Below, one piece after another: positions 1 to 7,671 of a DNA stretch of 64,000 nucleotides (position 1 is its first letter; each line of letters opens with the position of its first letter). Origin of the DNA: Qipengyuania spongiae (GTDB lineage: Bacteria > Pseudomonadota > Alphaproteobacteria > Sphingomonadales > Sphingomonadaceae); assembly GCF_026168555.1 (NCBI RefSeq), contig NZ_CP092471.1, positions 444,501 to 508,500 on the forward strand. Direction: 5' to 3'. The position numbers and the translations under genes are program-made. The notes below the pieces were generated by a model. The model was given only the letters and a program-made list of their open reading frames with translations. It was not told where the DNA came from and did not search any database.

Positions 1-320
1 CCCAGCCAGCTGACGAAATAGAACCGGACCGCGGTGAAGATGCCGAGTACGCCGACCAGCAGCAGCAGATAGCGGAACCAGCGCCCGATATCCGCGCCCG
101 CCATGCCGCCCGCGCCGAAACCGCGATCGATGATCAGCTTGAGCGCACTGGGGAGGGCGAGCGACATCACCGTGGCGGTGATCAGCAATGCGATCCCGGC
201 ATAGGCGAGCTGCGCCGGATAGGCGCTCGCCGCGCGGAAGATCATCGCGAGCGGACGGAGCGAGCGGACCTTCTTCGGAGTGTCGCCGGCTTCTTCGGTG
301 CTTTCGTCGGGCCTCGCCAT
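1..320 (-). CDS. ABC transporter permease/ATP-binding protein, N-terminal part
   Basis: Only the first 106 codons are inside the window; the gene runs off its left edge. The visible part begins with an ATG at 320. A short charged N-terminus rich in Glu and Lys is followed by two hydrophobic segments at about residues 35-57 and 80-98. The second segment leads into the pattern of the ABC exporter transmembrane domain (type 1), where a conserved stretch with PSALKLIIDRGF lies between the first two helices. This resembles fused exporters of the MsbA/ABCB type, with the nucleotide-binding domain expected beyond the edge. It is transcribed divergently from the PHB depolymerase, with about 150 bases between them. 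The substrate cannot be told from this fragment. Confidence 0.8.
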   Translation of the reverse strand, partial: MARPDESTEEAGDTPKKVRSLRPLAMIFRAASAYPAQLAYAGIALLITATVMSLALPSALKLIIDRGFGAGGMAGADIGRWFRYLLLLVGVLGIFTAVRFYFVSWL

Positions 321-378
321 GGCGCCCGGTTAGCCCCCGCCGCCGGCAAAATCCACAGGCTCCGAGGGGCGGAGGAAA

Positions 379-393
379 TTGTGCGTTGCACAA
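379..393. promoter_or_regulatory. Inverted repeat upstream of PHB depolymerase, candidate PhaR operator
   Basis: The sequence TTGTGC-GTT-GCACAA is a perfect 6-bp inverted repeat with a 3-base centre. It lies about 80 bases upstream of the depolymerase start, in the divergent intergenic region. PHB-responsive PhaR repressors are known to bind TGC...GCA-type inverted repeats upstream of phasin and PHB genes. Assigning this site to PhaR is an inference from the motif and from the adjacent gene. Confidence 0.5.
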
Positions 394-472
394 GAGGGGG
401 CAAATCGCCACGTTAACAAGAACAAGACGACTATTCCGGCCGCCCGAGACGCGGCAACGCAGGGGAAACGCA

Positions 473-1720
473 TTGCTTTATCACGCCTACGAATTGCAGC
501 GCAGCTGGCTTAACTCCGCCAGCGCCTGGGCCTCGATCGGGGCGGAAATGCTCTCCAATCCGGCTTTGCCGATGAACTATATGGGCGGGTACATGGGTCT
601 CGGTCCCGTGGCGGCGAGCGCGCTGGAAGTGTTCGCCCACGCCACCATCACCCGCGGCAAGCCCGCCTGGGACATCGAATTCGTCGAGATCGCCGGCGAG
701 CCCGACCCGGTCGAGGAAGCGACCGTCGTCAACAAGCCCTTCGGCGATCTCAAGCGCTTCCGCCGGGCCGGCCTGCCCGATGACGCGCCCCGCCTCCTGA
801 TCGTCGCGCCGATGAGCGGGCACTACGCCACCCTGCTGCGCGGCACGGTCGAGCGGATGATCGAGAGCTGCGAGGTCTATGTCACCGACTGGGTCGATGC
901 GCGCACCGTGCCGCTGAGCGACGGTGAGTTCGATCTCGACGACTATATCGACTACCTCGTCGAATTCCTCCGCTTCATCGCGGACCAGGGAGATGGCGGC
1001 GCGGCGCACATGATGGCCGTCTGCCAGCCCTCGGTCCCCGCCTTTGCCGCGACCGCGCTGATGAACGGTCGGGGCGATCCCGCCGCACCGAAGACGCTGA
1101 CCATGATGGGCGGCCCGATCGACACCCGAGAATCGCCGACCGGCGTCAACGATCTCGCCATGGACCGCCCGATCGAGTGGTTCCGCCAGAGCGTGATCGC
1201 CACCGTGCCGATGCAGTATCGCGGCGGCGGGCGGCGGGTCTATCCCGGTTTCCTCCAGCTCGCCGGCTTCATGAGCATGAATCTCGGCAACCACCTGATG
1301 AGCCATTACGAGATGTTCAAGCATCTCAGCGAAGGCGACGAGGAAAGCGCGCAGGCGACCAAGGATTTCTACCGCGAATATCTCTCGGTCTGCGACATGA
1401 CCGCCGAATTCTACCTCCAGACGGTGGAAGAGGTGTTCCAGAAGCACTCGATCCCCAACGGCACCTTCACCCACAGGGGCGAAACGGTCGACCTCGGCGC
1501 GATCGACACCACCGCGCTACTGGCGATCGAGGGCGAGCGCGACGATATCTCCGGCATCGGCCAGACCAAGGCGGCGCTCAAGCTCACCCCCAACCTGCCC
1601 GACACGAAAAAGCGCTACTACATGGCCGAAGGCGCCGGACATTACGGCATCTTCAACGGCAGCAAATGGCGCGAAAAGATCGCCCCGGTGGTCGAGGAGT
1701 TCATGGCCAAGCACGGGTGA
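473..1720 (+). CDS. phaZ: Intracellular polyhydroxybutyrate depolymerase
   Basis: The protein is an intracellular PHB depolymerase of about 415 residues, which hydrolyses stored poly-3-hydroxybutyrate granules to oligomers. The start is read as TTG at 473, with AGGGGA seven bases upstream; the frame stays open further upstream, but that part has no coding character. Family features are visible: an N-terminal LYHAYELQRSW region, a central PLL-like segment LLIVAPMSGHYATLLRGT, and a nucleophile elbow MAVCQPSVPA with Cys184. Cysteine in place of the usual lipase serine is characteristic of the Ralstonia PhaZ1 class (Cys183 there). A C-terminal GAGHYGIFNG supplies the catalytic His. No signal peptide is seen, which agrees with an intracellular role. 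The gene stands alone, apart from phaB at 24.8 kb. Length and motifs fit the family well. Confidence 0.93.
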   Translation: MLYHAYELQRSWLNSASAWASIGAEMLSNPALPMNYMGGYMGLGPVAASALEVFAHATITRGKPAWDIEFVEIAGEPDPVEEATVVNKPFGDLKRFRRAGLPDDAPRLLIVAPMSGHYATLLRGTVERMIESCEVYVTDWVDARTVPLSDGEFDLDDYIDYLVEFLRFIADQGDGGAAHMMAVCQPSVPAFAATALMNGRGDPAAPKTLTMMGGPIDTRESPTGVNDLAMDRPIEWFRQSVIATVPMQYRGGGRRVYPGFLQLAGFMSMNLGNHLMSHYEMFKHLSEGDEESAQATKDFYREYLSVCDMTAEFYLQTVEEVFQKHSIPNGTFTHRGETVDLGAIDTTALLAIEGERDDISGIGQTKAALKLTPNLPDTKKRYYMAEGAGHYGIFNGSKWREKIAPVVEEFMAKHG

Positions 1721-1837
1721 GGGCGACAAGGAGACGCCGGCGCCTGCGTCGATAGATCGGGGCGGCGCGCCCATACATCGGGCGTTCATTGCCGTGGATG
1801 CTTTTCAAGGCTCCCGGCATCATCAAGGACATCGCCC

Positions 1838-2800
1838 GTGCTCTCCCGGTCACTTCTCGTCATGTCGGGCGCTCTCGCCGTGCCTCAGACCGCATTGGCG
1901 CAAAATCTCGATCTGGACGAAACCGATTTGGTCGTCCGCCACGGCCAGACCGTGGACGCGGTGATCAACGACCAGCCGGTAAGCTTCCACATCGCCCCCG
2001 AGGCCATCTCCATTCCGACCGTGAACGGCGATGCCGCCCAGCGGATCAAGCTCAAGCCCAGCATCATCGGGTATGGGTATCTCGTCGGCCCGGTCACCGT
2101 CAATTTCGGTACGGATACGGTCCGCTATCTGCAGCGTGGCGGCACGTTCCGGCGCCGCACGGCCTTCAGCGACCAGCAAGTCGTCGAGGGAGCCGACGCG
2201 ATCGCCGGACCGGCTGCCTTCCCTTCGCGCCGGACGATCCTGACGCTACGCGACCCGAGCCCCGACGATCGAGCGCTGGTCTTTCCGATGGACCGGGACA
2301 TGGGCCGTAGCCAGACCGGCGTCATGCTGGACGTCGACGGCCATCCGGTCCACGTCGCCTTCAGCTTCGATCGCCCGGAAAGCCTGGTGAGCGCCACCGG
2401 CGGGCGTTGGATCGCCGATGCGCATGGCGGCTCGTTCGCGGATGGTCCGCGCGACACCATGGTCCTCTACGGCGTTCTTCGTCCAGCGCGCCCGCTCGCG
2501 CTGACCCGTCCGCTCATGCTGGGTGAGCTGGAAGTTCGCAACGTGATGGTGCGGATTTCGGATCTCGGAAACGCCGAAGGTATCGCCGACAGCCCTCCCG
2601 AAACGGCTCCCGCCGTCGATCCGGACGAGATCGTCGTGACGGCGCAATCCAAGGTCAAGCCGCGATCGCAACGCATGTATGTGGGGATGGACACGATCGG
2701 CCATTGCGCTTCGATCACCTATGATTTCGAAGCGGAGACGGTCACCCTGATGTGCCCCGCGACGCCCGCGATGGTCACGTTCCCGGTTCCCGTTTCGTAG
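1838..2800 (+). CDS. Secreted protein of unknown function with an EIVVTA linker
   Basis: A 320-residue protein starting at GTG 1838. The first ~21 residues form a signal peptide (LLVMSGALAVPQTALAQ), so export is expected. I do not recognise the family with certainty. Two stretches, near residues 35-65 and 165-200, share the pattern of a beta-rich half domain (V-x-D/N-G/Q-x-P-V-x-F/V-x-F/I). This could be a duplicated retropepsin-like fold, but no DTG/DSG catalytic motif is present, so an active protease is unlikely. Near residue 265 is the string DEIVVTAQ, typical of the N-terminal plug of TonB-dependent receptors in sphingomonads. Two cysteines close to the C-terminus (GHC and LMCP) could form a disulfide. 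The gene lies 117 bases after the depolymerase and converges on the thiolase gene. Confidence 0.75.
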   Translation: MLSRSLLVMSGALAVPQTALAQNLDLDETDLVVRHGQTVDAVINDQPVSFHIAPEAISIPTVNGDAAQRIKLKPSIIGYGYLVGPVTVNFGTDTVRYLQRGGTFRRRTAFSDQQVVEGADAIAGPAAFPSRRTILTLRDPSPDDRALVFPMDRDMGRSQTGVMLDVDGHPVHVAFSFDRPESLVSATGGRWIADAHGGSFADGPRDTMVLYGVLRPARPLALTRPLMLGELEVRNVMVRISDLGNAEGIADSPPETAPAVDPDEIVVTAQSKVKPRSQRMYVGMDTIGHCASITYDFEAETVTLMCPATPAMVTFPVPVS

Positions 2801-2826
2801 GAACCGGACGGGTTCTAGAACGCCAA

Positions 2827-2853
2827 GGGCGGCCGGGTCTCCCCGAGCCGCCC
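2827..2853. terminator. Strong GC hairpin between convergent genes
   Basis: Stem GGGCGGC-CGGG closes on CCCG-A-GCCGCCC with a TCTC loop: eleven base pairs with one bulged A. It lies 26 bases after the stop of the upstream plus-strand gene and 26 bases beyond the stop of the minus-strand thiolase gene. It has no long T run, so it may act as a bidirectional terminator or mRNA-end stabiliser. A smaller hairpin, GAACC-GGACG-GGTTC, precedes it at 2801-2815. Confidence 0.5.
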
Positions 2854-2879
2854 CTGTTGTCGGCATGAACCGCTGGAGA

Positions 2880-4058
2880 TCAGAAGATCTCGAACAGCCC
2901 CGCCGCACCCATGCCGCCGCCGACGCACATGGTGACGACGCCGTATTTGGCGCCCCGGCGCTTGCCTTCGAGCAGCACGTGGCCGGTGCAACGCGCGCCG
3001 GTCATGCCGTAGGGGTGCCCGATCGAGATCGAGCCGCCCGAGACGTTCAGCCTGTCATTGTCGATGCCGAGTTTGTCGCGGCAGTAGAGCACCTGCACCG
3101 CGAAGGCCTCGTTCAGCTCCCAGATGCCAATATCGTCGACCTTGAGGTCGAAGCGCTCGAGCAGCTTGGGGATCGCGAAGATCGGGCCGATGCCCATCTC
3201 GTCGGGCTCGGTGCCGGCGACTGCCATGCCGACATAGCGGCCGAGCGGGGTCAGGCCGCGCTGCTCGGCGACCTTGGCCTCCATCAGCACGCTGGCCGAG
3301 GACCCGTCGGAAAGCTGGCTGGCATTGCCGGCGGTGATCGTGGTGCCTTCACCCATCACCGGCTTCAGGCTGTTCAGCCCTTCCAGCGTGGTTTCGGGGC
3401 GGTTGCCCTCGTCCTTGCCGATCGTCACCTCGACATCGGAGATCTCGCCGGTTTCCTTGTCCTGCACCTTGTGGGTGGTGGAAACAGAGACGATCTCGTC
3501 GTCGAAGCGGCCTTCTTCCTGCGCCTTGGCGGTGCGCTGCTGCGATTGCAGCGCATATTCGTCCTGCGCCTCGCGCGAGATGCCGTAGCGCTGAGCGACC
3601 GTCTCGGCGGTCTGCAGCATCGGCATGTAGATCGCGCCGTGCATGCCCATCAGCTCGGGATCGGGCATCACGCGCATTTCCTTGGTCTGCACGAGGCTGA
3701 TCGATTCCTGGCCGCCGGCGGCGACCACGTCCATCCGGTCGGTGATGATCTGCTTGGCCGCGGTGGCGATGCTCATCAGGCCGCTCGAGCATTGGCGGTC
3801 GATGGTCATGCCGCTGGTGCCGATCGGGCAGCCGGCGCGCAGCGCGACCTGGCGGGCGAGATTGCCGGCCTGCGTGCCCTGCTGGAGCGCGCTTCCCCAC
3901 AGCACGTCGTCGACCTCGCCCGGCTCGATGCCGGCACGCTCGATCGCGGGCTTGAGCGAATAGGCGCCGAGAGTGGGCCCCTTGGTGTCGTTGAACCCGC
4001 CCTTGTAGGCGCGGCCGATGGCGGTGCGGGCGGTGGAAACGATGACTGCGTCACGCAT
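2880..4058 (-). CDS. Acetyl-CoA C-acyltransferase (thiolase)
   Basis: A 392-residue thiolase, which condenses or cleaves acyl-CoA thioesters with CoA. The acyl-enzyme cysteine is Cys90 in the context [10 protein letters not shown]. The [10 protein letters not shown] histidine motif and the C-terminal [10 protein letters not shown] cysteine motif are both present, so it should be active. The start at 4058 has a strong AAAGGAG eight bases upstream. A MaoC-type hydratase gene lies just upstream on the same strand (56 bases), which suggests fatty-acid beta-oxidation or a related degradative pathway. It could also supply acetoacetyl-CoA for PHB synthesis; the sequence does not separate degradative from biosynthetic thiolases. 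Confidence 0.92.
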   Translation of the reverse strand: MRDAVIVSTARTAIGRAYKGGFNDTKGPTLGAYSLKPAIERAGIEPGEVDDVLWGSALQQGTQAGNLARQVALRAGCPIGTSGMTIDRQCSSGLMSIATAAKQIITDRMDVVAAGGQESISLVQTKEMRVMPDPELMGMHGAIYMPMLQTAETVAQRYGISREAQDEYALQSQQRTAKAQEEGRFDDEIVSVSTTHKVQDKETGEISDVEVTIGKDEGNRPETTLEGLNSLKPVMGEGTTITAGNASQLSDGSSASVLMEAKVAEQRGLTPLGRYVGMAVAGTEPDEMGIGPIFAIPKLLERFDLKVDDIGIWELNEAFAVQVLYCRDKLGIDNDRLNVSGGSISIGHPYGMTGARCTGHVLLEGKRRGAKYGVVTMCVGGGMGAAGLFEIF

Positions 4059-4114
4059 GGGAAAACTCCTTTGGAAAGGTAAGCCCCCTCCCCTTCACGG
4101 GAAGGGAAAACGGG

Positions 4115-4564
4115 TCAGACGAAGACCTGCATGATCCATTCGGTGATCAGGGCGGGCTTCTCCTCGCCCTCGATCTCGATGGTGATCTCGCTGGTCTGCT
4201 GCCACTGGCCGGGGCGCTTCTCGATCATCTCGACCAGCTTCCAGTGGCCGCGAATGCGCTTGCCGCTGCGGACCGGGTTGATGAAGCGGGTTTTGTTGCC
4301 GCCGTAATTGACGCCCATCTTCGCATTGTCGACCTTGGGCAGGTCCGAATTGGCGGAGAGATAGGGGATCATCGACAGGGTCAGGAAGCCGTGGGCGATG
4401 GTGCCGCCGAAGGGCGTCATCTTGGCCGCTTCCTCGTTCACGTGGATGAACTGGTGGTCGCCCGTCGCCTCGGCGAACTGGTTGATCCGCTCCTGGCTCA
4501 TCTCGACCCATTCGCTGGTGCCGATGGTTTCGCCGGTCTTTTCTGCCACTTCCTGCGGGGTCAT
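4115..4564 (-). CDS. MaoC family dehydratase (hot-dog fold)
   Basis: A 149-residue single-domain MaoC protein. The family adds or removes water on enoyl-CoA or 3-hydroxyacyl-CoA. The hydratase-2 motif is visible as FAEATGDHQFIH (catalytic Asp/His pair near residues 36-41), followed by FGGTIAHGFLTLS. A conserved GxNK-type region (NYGGNKTRF) lies in the middle. The start at 4564 is supported by AAAGGAG upstream. The protein is cytoplasmic. It is followed by the thiolase gene in the same direction, so the two may be co-transcribed. The substrate chain length cannot be read from the sequence. Confidence 0.9.
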   Translation of the reverse strand: MTPQEVAEKTGETIGTSEWVEMSQERINQFAEATGDHQFIHVNEEAAKMTPFGGTIAHGFLTLSMIPYLSANSDLPKVDNAKMGVNYGGNKTRFINPVRSGKRIRGHWKLVEMIEKRPGQWQQTSEITIEIEGEEKPALITEWIMQVFV

Positions 4565-4678
4565 CTCGCTCTCCTTTGTTCGCCGTGTTTCCGGGTTCGC
4601 GCGCGACTCCGCGAGCCGCGCAAATCGGCGCTTTCATGGCCGACGAAGCGGAGGCGCGCAACCGGCTCGGCGGTGCCG

Positions 4679-6112
4679 CTACGGCATGGCGGGATCGGGA
4701 GTGGGATCGCTGCGACGCGACGCAGCGTGGGCCCTTTTCACTAAGTGACGCGCGGGTTTATCCTGCCGCCGGCACCAGTTCCACAGCGCCACCTGAAGCC
4801 CCAGCAACAGGAACACCACCGGCTGATAGCCGATCCCCTGAAACGCTGCGCCGACGAGATAGACGACGAGCCCGCTCTGCAGCGCGGTCGCCAGTTGCGC
4901 GATGCCGGCATCGCCGCCCACGGCATCCGCCCCGCCACCATTTGCGGACATGCGCTTGCGATACCGCCGCCGCAGCCGTTCCATCTGCACCAGGCCGGAC
5001 AGCATCAGCGCCAACCAGATCGCGAAGCCGACATAACCCTGCTCGCCCAGCAGCTCGAAATAGGCCGAATGAAAGGCCCGCGCCTTGTCGGTCACCTCGA
5101 CATATTCGACCGAGCTGGTGTTGCCGGTCTCGGTCCTGACCGGCATCTCGTAGGTGAAGGAGTTGGCGCGGTAGCTGTCGAAGCCGCCGCCCATGGGGTT
5201 CGCCTTCACGTAGTCGAGCGTCCATTCCCACACCGCCACGCGGGTCGAGGCGCTGGCATCTCCTTGCGAGGAGCCGATCGTCGCCATCCGCTCGTAATAG
5301 CTCTGCGGCAGGAAAGGCAGCGCCATCAGCGCCAGCAGCCCCGCCCCGCAGATATAGGCGATCCGGTTCTTCACGCTCCTCAGCGAGAGCACGGCCAGCA
5401 CCGCGATGCACAGCAGGCCCGTGCGCGCTTCGGTCCCGATCGGGATGAGCATGCAGGCGAAGATCAGCGCGACGCCGAACAGCTTCACCCGCCAGTCGGG
5501 CGGAAAGACCGTGCCGTGCTTCATCAGCCAGACGATCAGGGGGATGGAACCGATCGCGACCGTCGCCAGCGTGGAGCTTTCGTAGACGCCCGAATTGTCG
5601 TTCACGAAGAAATAGAGGCTTTCGTAGCCGCCCCCGCCGCCCACCGTCTTCAGCCCCGCGCTGATCACGATCGCGCCCACGGTCAGCACGATGGTGAGCA
5701 CCAGCGCCTCCATCCTGAGCCGCGTGGTCAGAGTGAAGGGCAGGAAGATGGCGAAGACCAGCGCCTTCCACACCCAGCTCCATTTGTGTGCCGCCTCGAC
5801 CGGGAAGGCGGAAACCCCGGTCGTGTACCAGCACCACAGCAGCAGCAGGACCATCAGCCCCTGCCGGTAATGCACGCGCATGTCGCGCTTCTGGTCGACG
5901 AACAGCCAGCCAGCGAAGGCGGCGACGAAGGCGATCAGCGAGATCGGCAGGAGTGGCGTCAGCGTCCAGCCGATCTTCTGCGGCGCGAGGATGTCGATAT
6001 AGACATAGGCGAGCACCCACAGGAACGGGCGCGCCACACCTATGGCGAGAAAGAACAGGACGAAGGCGAAGAGCGCGAGATCAAGCACGGCGGCGGCGCC
6101 TCGCCCGTGCAT
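4679..6112 (-). CDS. Putative O-glycosylation ligase, exosortase A-associated (Wzy/O-antigen ligase superfamily)
   Basis: A polytopic inner-membrane protein of about 477 residues with roughly ten to twelve hydrophobic segments. It resembles the O-antigen ligase/polymerase superfamily, in the branch found with exosortase A (PEP-CTERM/XrtA) systems. Family marks are the N-terminal LAYVYIDILAPQKIGW region, a central EARTGLL motif, and a large periplasmic loop with NPMGGGFDSYRAN and AFHSAYFELLGEQGYVG. Start choice: the frame stays open to about 6184, but ATG 6112 follows GGAAAG and begins just before the first membrane helix. Its 5' end overlaps a small upstream frame by about 30 bases. The neighbouring divergent gene is an XrtA-type glycosyltransferase, which supports a role in surface polysaccharide or protein glycosylation. 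The exosortase itself is not in this window. Confidence 0.85.
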   Translation of the reverse strand: MHGRGAAAVLDLALFAFVLFFLAIGVARPFLWVLAYVYIDILAPQKIGWTLTPLLPISLIAFVAAFAGWLFVDQKRDMRVHYRQGLMVLLLLWCWYTTGVSAFPVEAAHKWSWVWKALVFAIFLPFTLTTRLRMEALVLTIVLTVGAIVISAGLKTVGGGGGYESLYFFVNDNSGVYESSTLATVAIGSIPLIVWLMKHGTVFPPDWRVKLFGVALIFACMLIPIGTEARTGLLCIAVLAVLSLRSVKNRIAYICGAGLLALMALPFLPQSYYERMATIGSSQGDASASTRVAVWEWTLDYVKANPMGGGFDSYRANSFTYEMPVRTETGNTSSVEYVEVTDKARAFHSAYFELLGEQGYVGFAIWLALMLSGLVQMERLRRRYRKRMSANGGGADAVGGDAGIAQLATALQSGLVVYLVGAAFQGIGYQPVVFLLLGLQVALWNWCRRQDKPARHLVKRAHAASRRSDPTPDPAMP

Positions 6113-6266
6113 CGCGCCGGCTTTCCGCCTTGCTCGCATCATTGCCGGCACCTTCGGCCGGCGTCGCCGCATCGCTTTCCACATCGAGATCGCCCCGGCG
6201 AACCAGACGCAGCAGCGCGATAACCAGCAGGCCGTGCGTCAGGGCAAGGGCGAAATAGTCGATCAA
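6081..6266 (-). CDS. Small single-pass membrane protein, unknown
   Basis: A 61-codon frame starting at TTG 6266. The first ~22 residues are one hydrophobic helix (ALALTHGLLVIALLRL), then a positive stretch and an acidic and Arg-rich tail. It overlaps the start of the O-glycosylation ligase gene and would be translated immediately before it. The membrane helix looks genuine. The Arg-rich C-terminus, which lies over the ligase start, looks less like a selected protein. The ribosome binding site is weak. It may be a small partner of the ligase or a chance frame. Confidence 0.45.
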   Translation of the reverse strand: MIDYFALALTHGLLVIALLRLVRRGDLDVESDAATPAEGAGNDASKAESRRDARARRRRRA

Positions 6267-6384
6267 GCGCGAAGGTCCGGTTTCTTGCTGGCCGTCTGGT
6301 GGAAGCGTCTCGTAAGAGCGGCACGCCGGGTAGCAGCTGCGTAGTTGACGCGCCGTTAAGTCTCTGGTGGCATTCCATACGCCG

Positions 6385-7671
6385 ATGACCGCCGCGAAGC
6401 CAAAGATACTGCACGTGCTCGACCACTCGCTGCCGCTGCACAGCGGCTACACCTTCCGCACGCGCGCTATCCTGAAAGCGCAGGAGGCGAGCGGGCTGGA
6501 GGTGCGGGGCATCACCGGGCCGCTCTATCACGAGGGCGAGAACGGGGCGGCGACACATGACGGGCTGATCTTCCACCGCACGCCCGATGCGGTGTCCGGC
6601 CCGCCCGGCGTGCGCGAATGGCGCGCCATCGCCGCTTTCCGCCGCGCCATCGAGGGGGTGATCGCCGAATGGCGGCCGGACATCCTCCACGCCCATTCGC
6701 CGGCGATCTGCGGTCTCGCGGCGCTCGGAGCGGCGCGGCACTGCGAGCTGCCGCTGGTCTACGAGATCCGCGCCTTCTGGGAAGATGCGGCGGTCGGCAA
6801 CGGTACGGGGCGCGAGGGATCGCTCAAATACCGGATGACGCGGATGCTGGAGAACCGCGCGGTGGCGGGCGCCGACGCGGTCTTCACCATCGCCCGGGGC
6901 CTGCGCGAAGATCTGGTTGCGCGCGGCCACGATCCGGCGAAGATCGCCCTGTCGCCCAATGGCGTGGACCTGTCGCTGTTCGGCGATCCGCCGCCGCGCG
7001 ACGAGGCGCTGGCTGCCGAGCTTGGCATCGCAGAAGGACCGGTGATCGGCTTCATCGGCAGCTTCTACGATTACGAGGGGCTGGACGATCTGGTCGCCGC
7101 CATGCCACGCCTGCGCGGGCGCCATCCCCGGGCGAAGCTGCTGCTGACCGGCGGCGGCCCGGTCGAGGATGCGCTGCGTGCCCAGGCCGCCGCCTCGCCC
7201 GCGCACGAAGCCATCGTCTTCACCGGCCGCGTGCCGCATGGCGAGGTCGAGCGCTATTATTCACTGATCGACGTGTTGGTCTATCCGCGCAAGAAATCGC
7301 GGCTCACCGATCTCGTCACGCCGCTGAAGCCGCTCGAGGCGATGGCGCAGCGCCGGCTGGTCGCCGCCTCCGATGTCGGCGGGCACCGCGAACTCATCGA
7401 GGACGGGCGCACCGGAATGCTGTTCCCCCCCGACGATCCGGTCGCGATCGCCGACGCGCTGGCGGATTTTCTCGATGCGCGAGAAAGCTGGCCGGCGATC
7501 CGCGAGGCCGCGCGCGTCCATGTGGGCGCCGCTCACGACTGGGCGCGCAACGTCGAACGTTATCGCGCCGTTTACCATCGCCTGCTAAGCCGCACGCAGG
7601 AAGCAGGTGCCGATCCGGGCACCGCAGCGGGACAGTCACACCAGGGATCGGTTCGTCATGTCGCAGAATAA
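6385..7671 (+). CDS. Glycosyltransferase, PEP-CTERM/XrtA system type (GT4 family)
   Basis: A GT-B-fold glycosyltransferase of about 428 residues. The N-terminal half opens with ILHVLDHSLPLHSGYTFRTR, typical of the exosortase A-associated Daro_2409-like family. The C-terminal half contains the GT4 nucleotide-sugar site: IGFIGSFYDYEGLDDL, then GGGPVEDAL, and the acidic motif region PLKPLEAMAQ. It is probably cytoplasmic or peripheral and transfers a sugar to a lipid- or polysaccharide-bound acceptor. ATG 6385 is chosen because the fold begins immediately after it; GTG 6367 is an in-frame alternative. The gene is divergent from the O-glycosylation ligase, about 120 bases away, and overlaps the next gene by 14 bases. 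Confidence 0.88.
   Translation: MTAAKPKILHVLDHSLPLHSGYTFRTRAILKAQEASGLEVRGITGPLYHEGENGAATHDGLIFHRTPDAVSGPPGVREWRAIAAFRRAIEGVIAEWRPDILHAHSPAICGLAALGAARHCELPLVYEIRAFWEDAAVGNGTGREGSLKYRMTRMLENRAVAGADAVFTIARGLREDLVARGHDPAKIALSPNGVDLSLFGDPPPRDEALAAELGIAEGPVIGFIGSFYDYEGLDDLVAAMPRLRGRHPRAKLLLTGGGPVEDALRAQAAASPAHEAIVFTGRVPHGEVERYYSLIDVLVYPRKKSRLTDLVTPLKPLEAMAQRRLVAASDVGGHRELIEDGRTGMLFPPDDPVAIADALADFLDARESWPAIREAARVHVGAAHDWARNVERYRAVYHRLLSRTQEAGADPGTAAGQSHQGSVRHVAE

Noticed and set aside
188..472. N-terminal extension of about 95 codons on the PHB depolymerase
   Set aside because: It is Arg/Pro/Ser-rich and overlaps the divergent ABC transporter gene on the other strand. The TTG at 473 with AGGGGA upstream gives the family's normal length.
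2865..4082. Plus-strand open frame over the thiolase gene
   Set aside because: Same cause: the thiolase on the minus strand has all catalytic motifs and a strong ribosome binding site.
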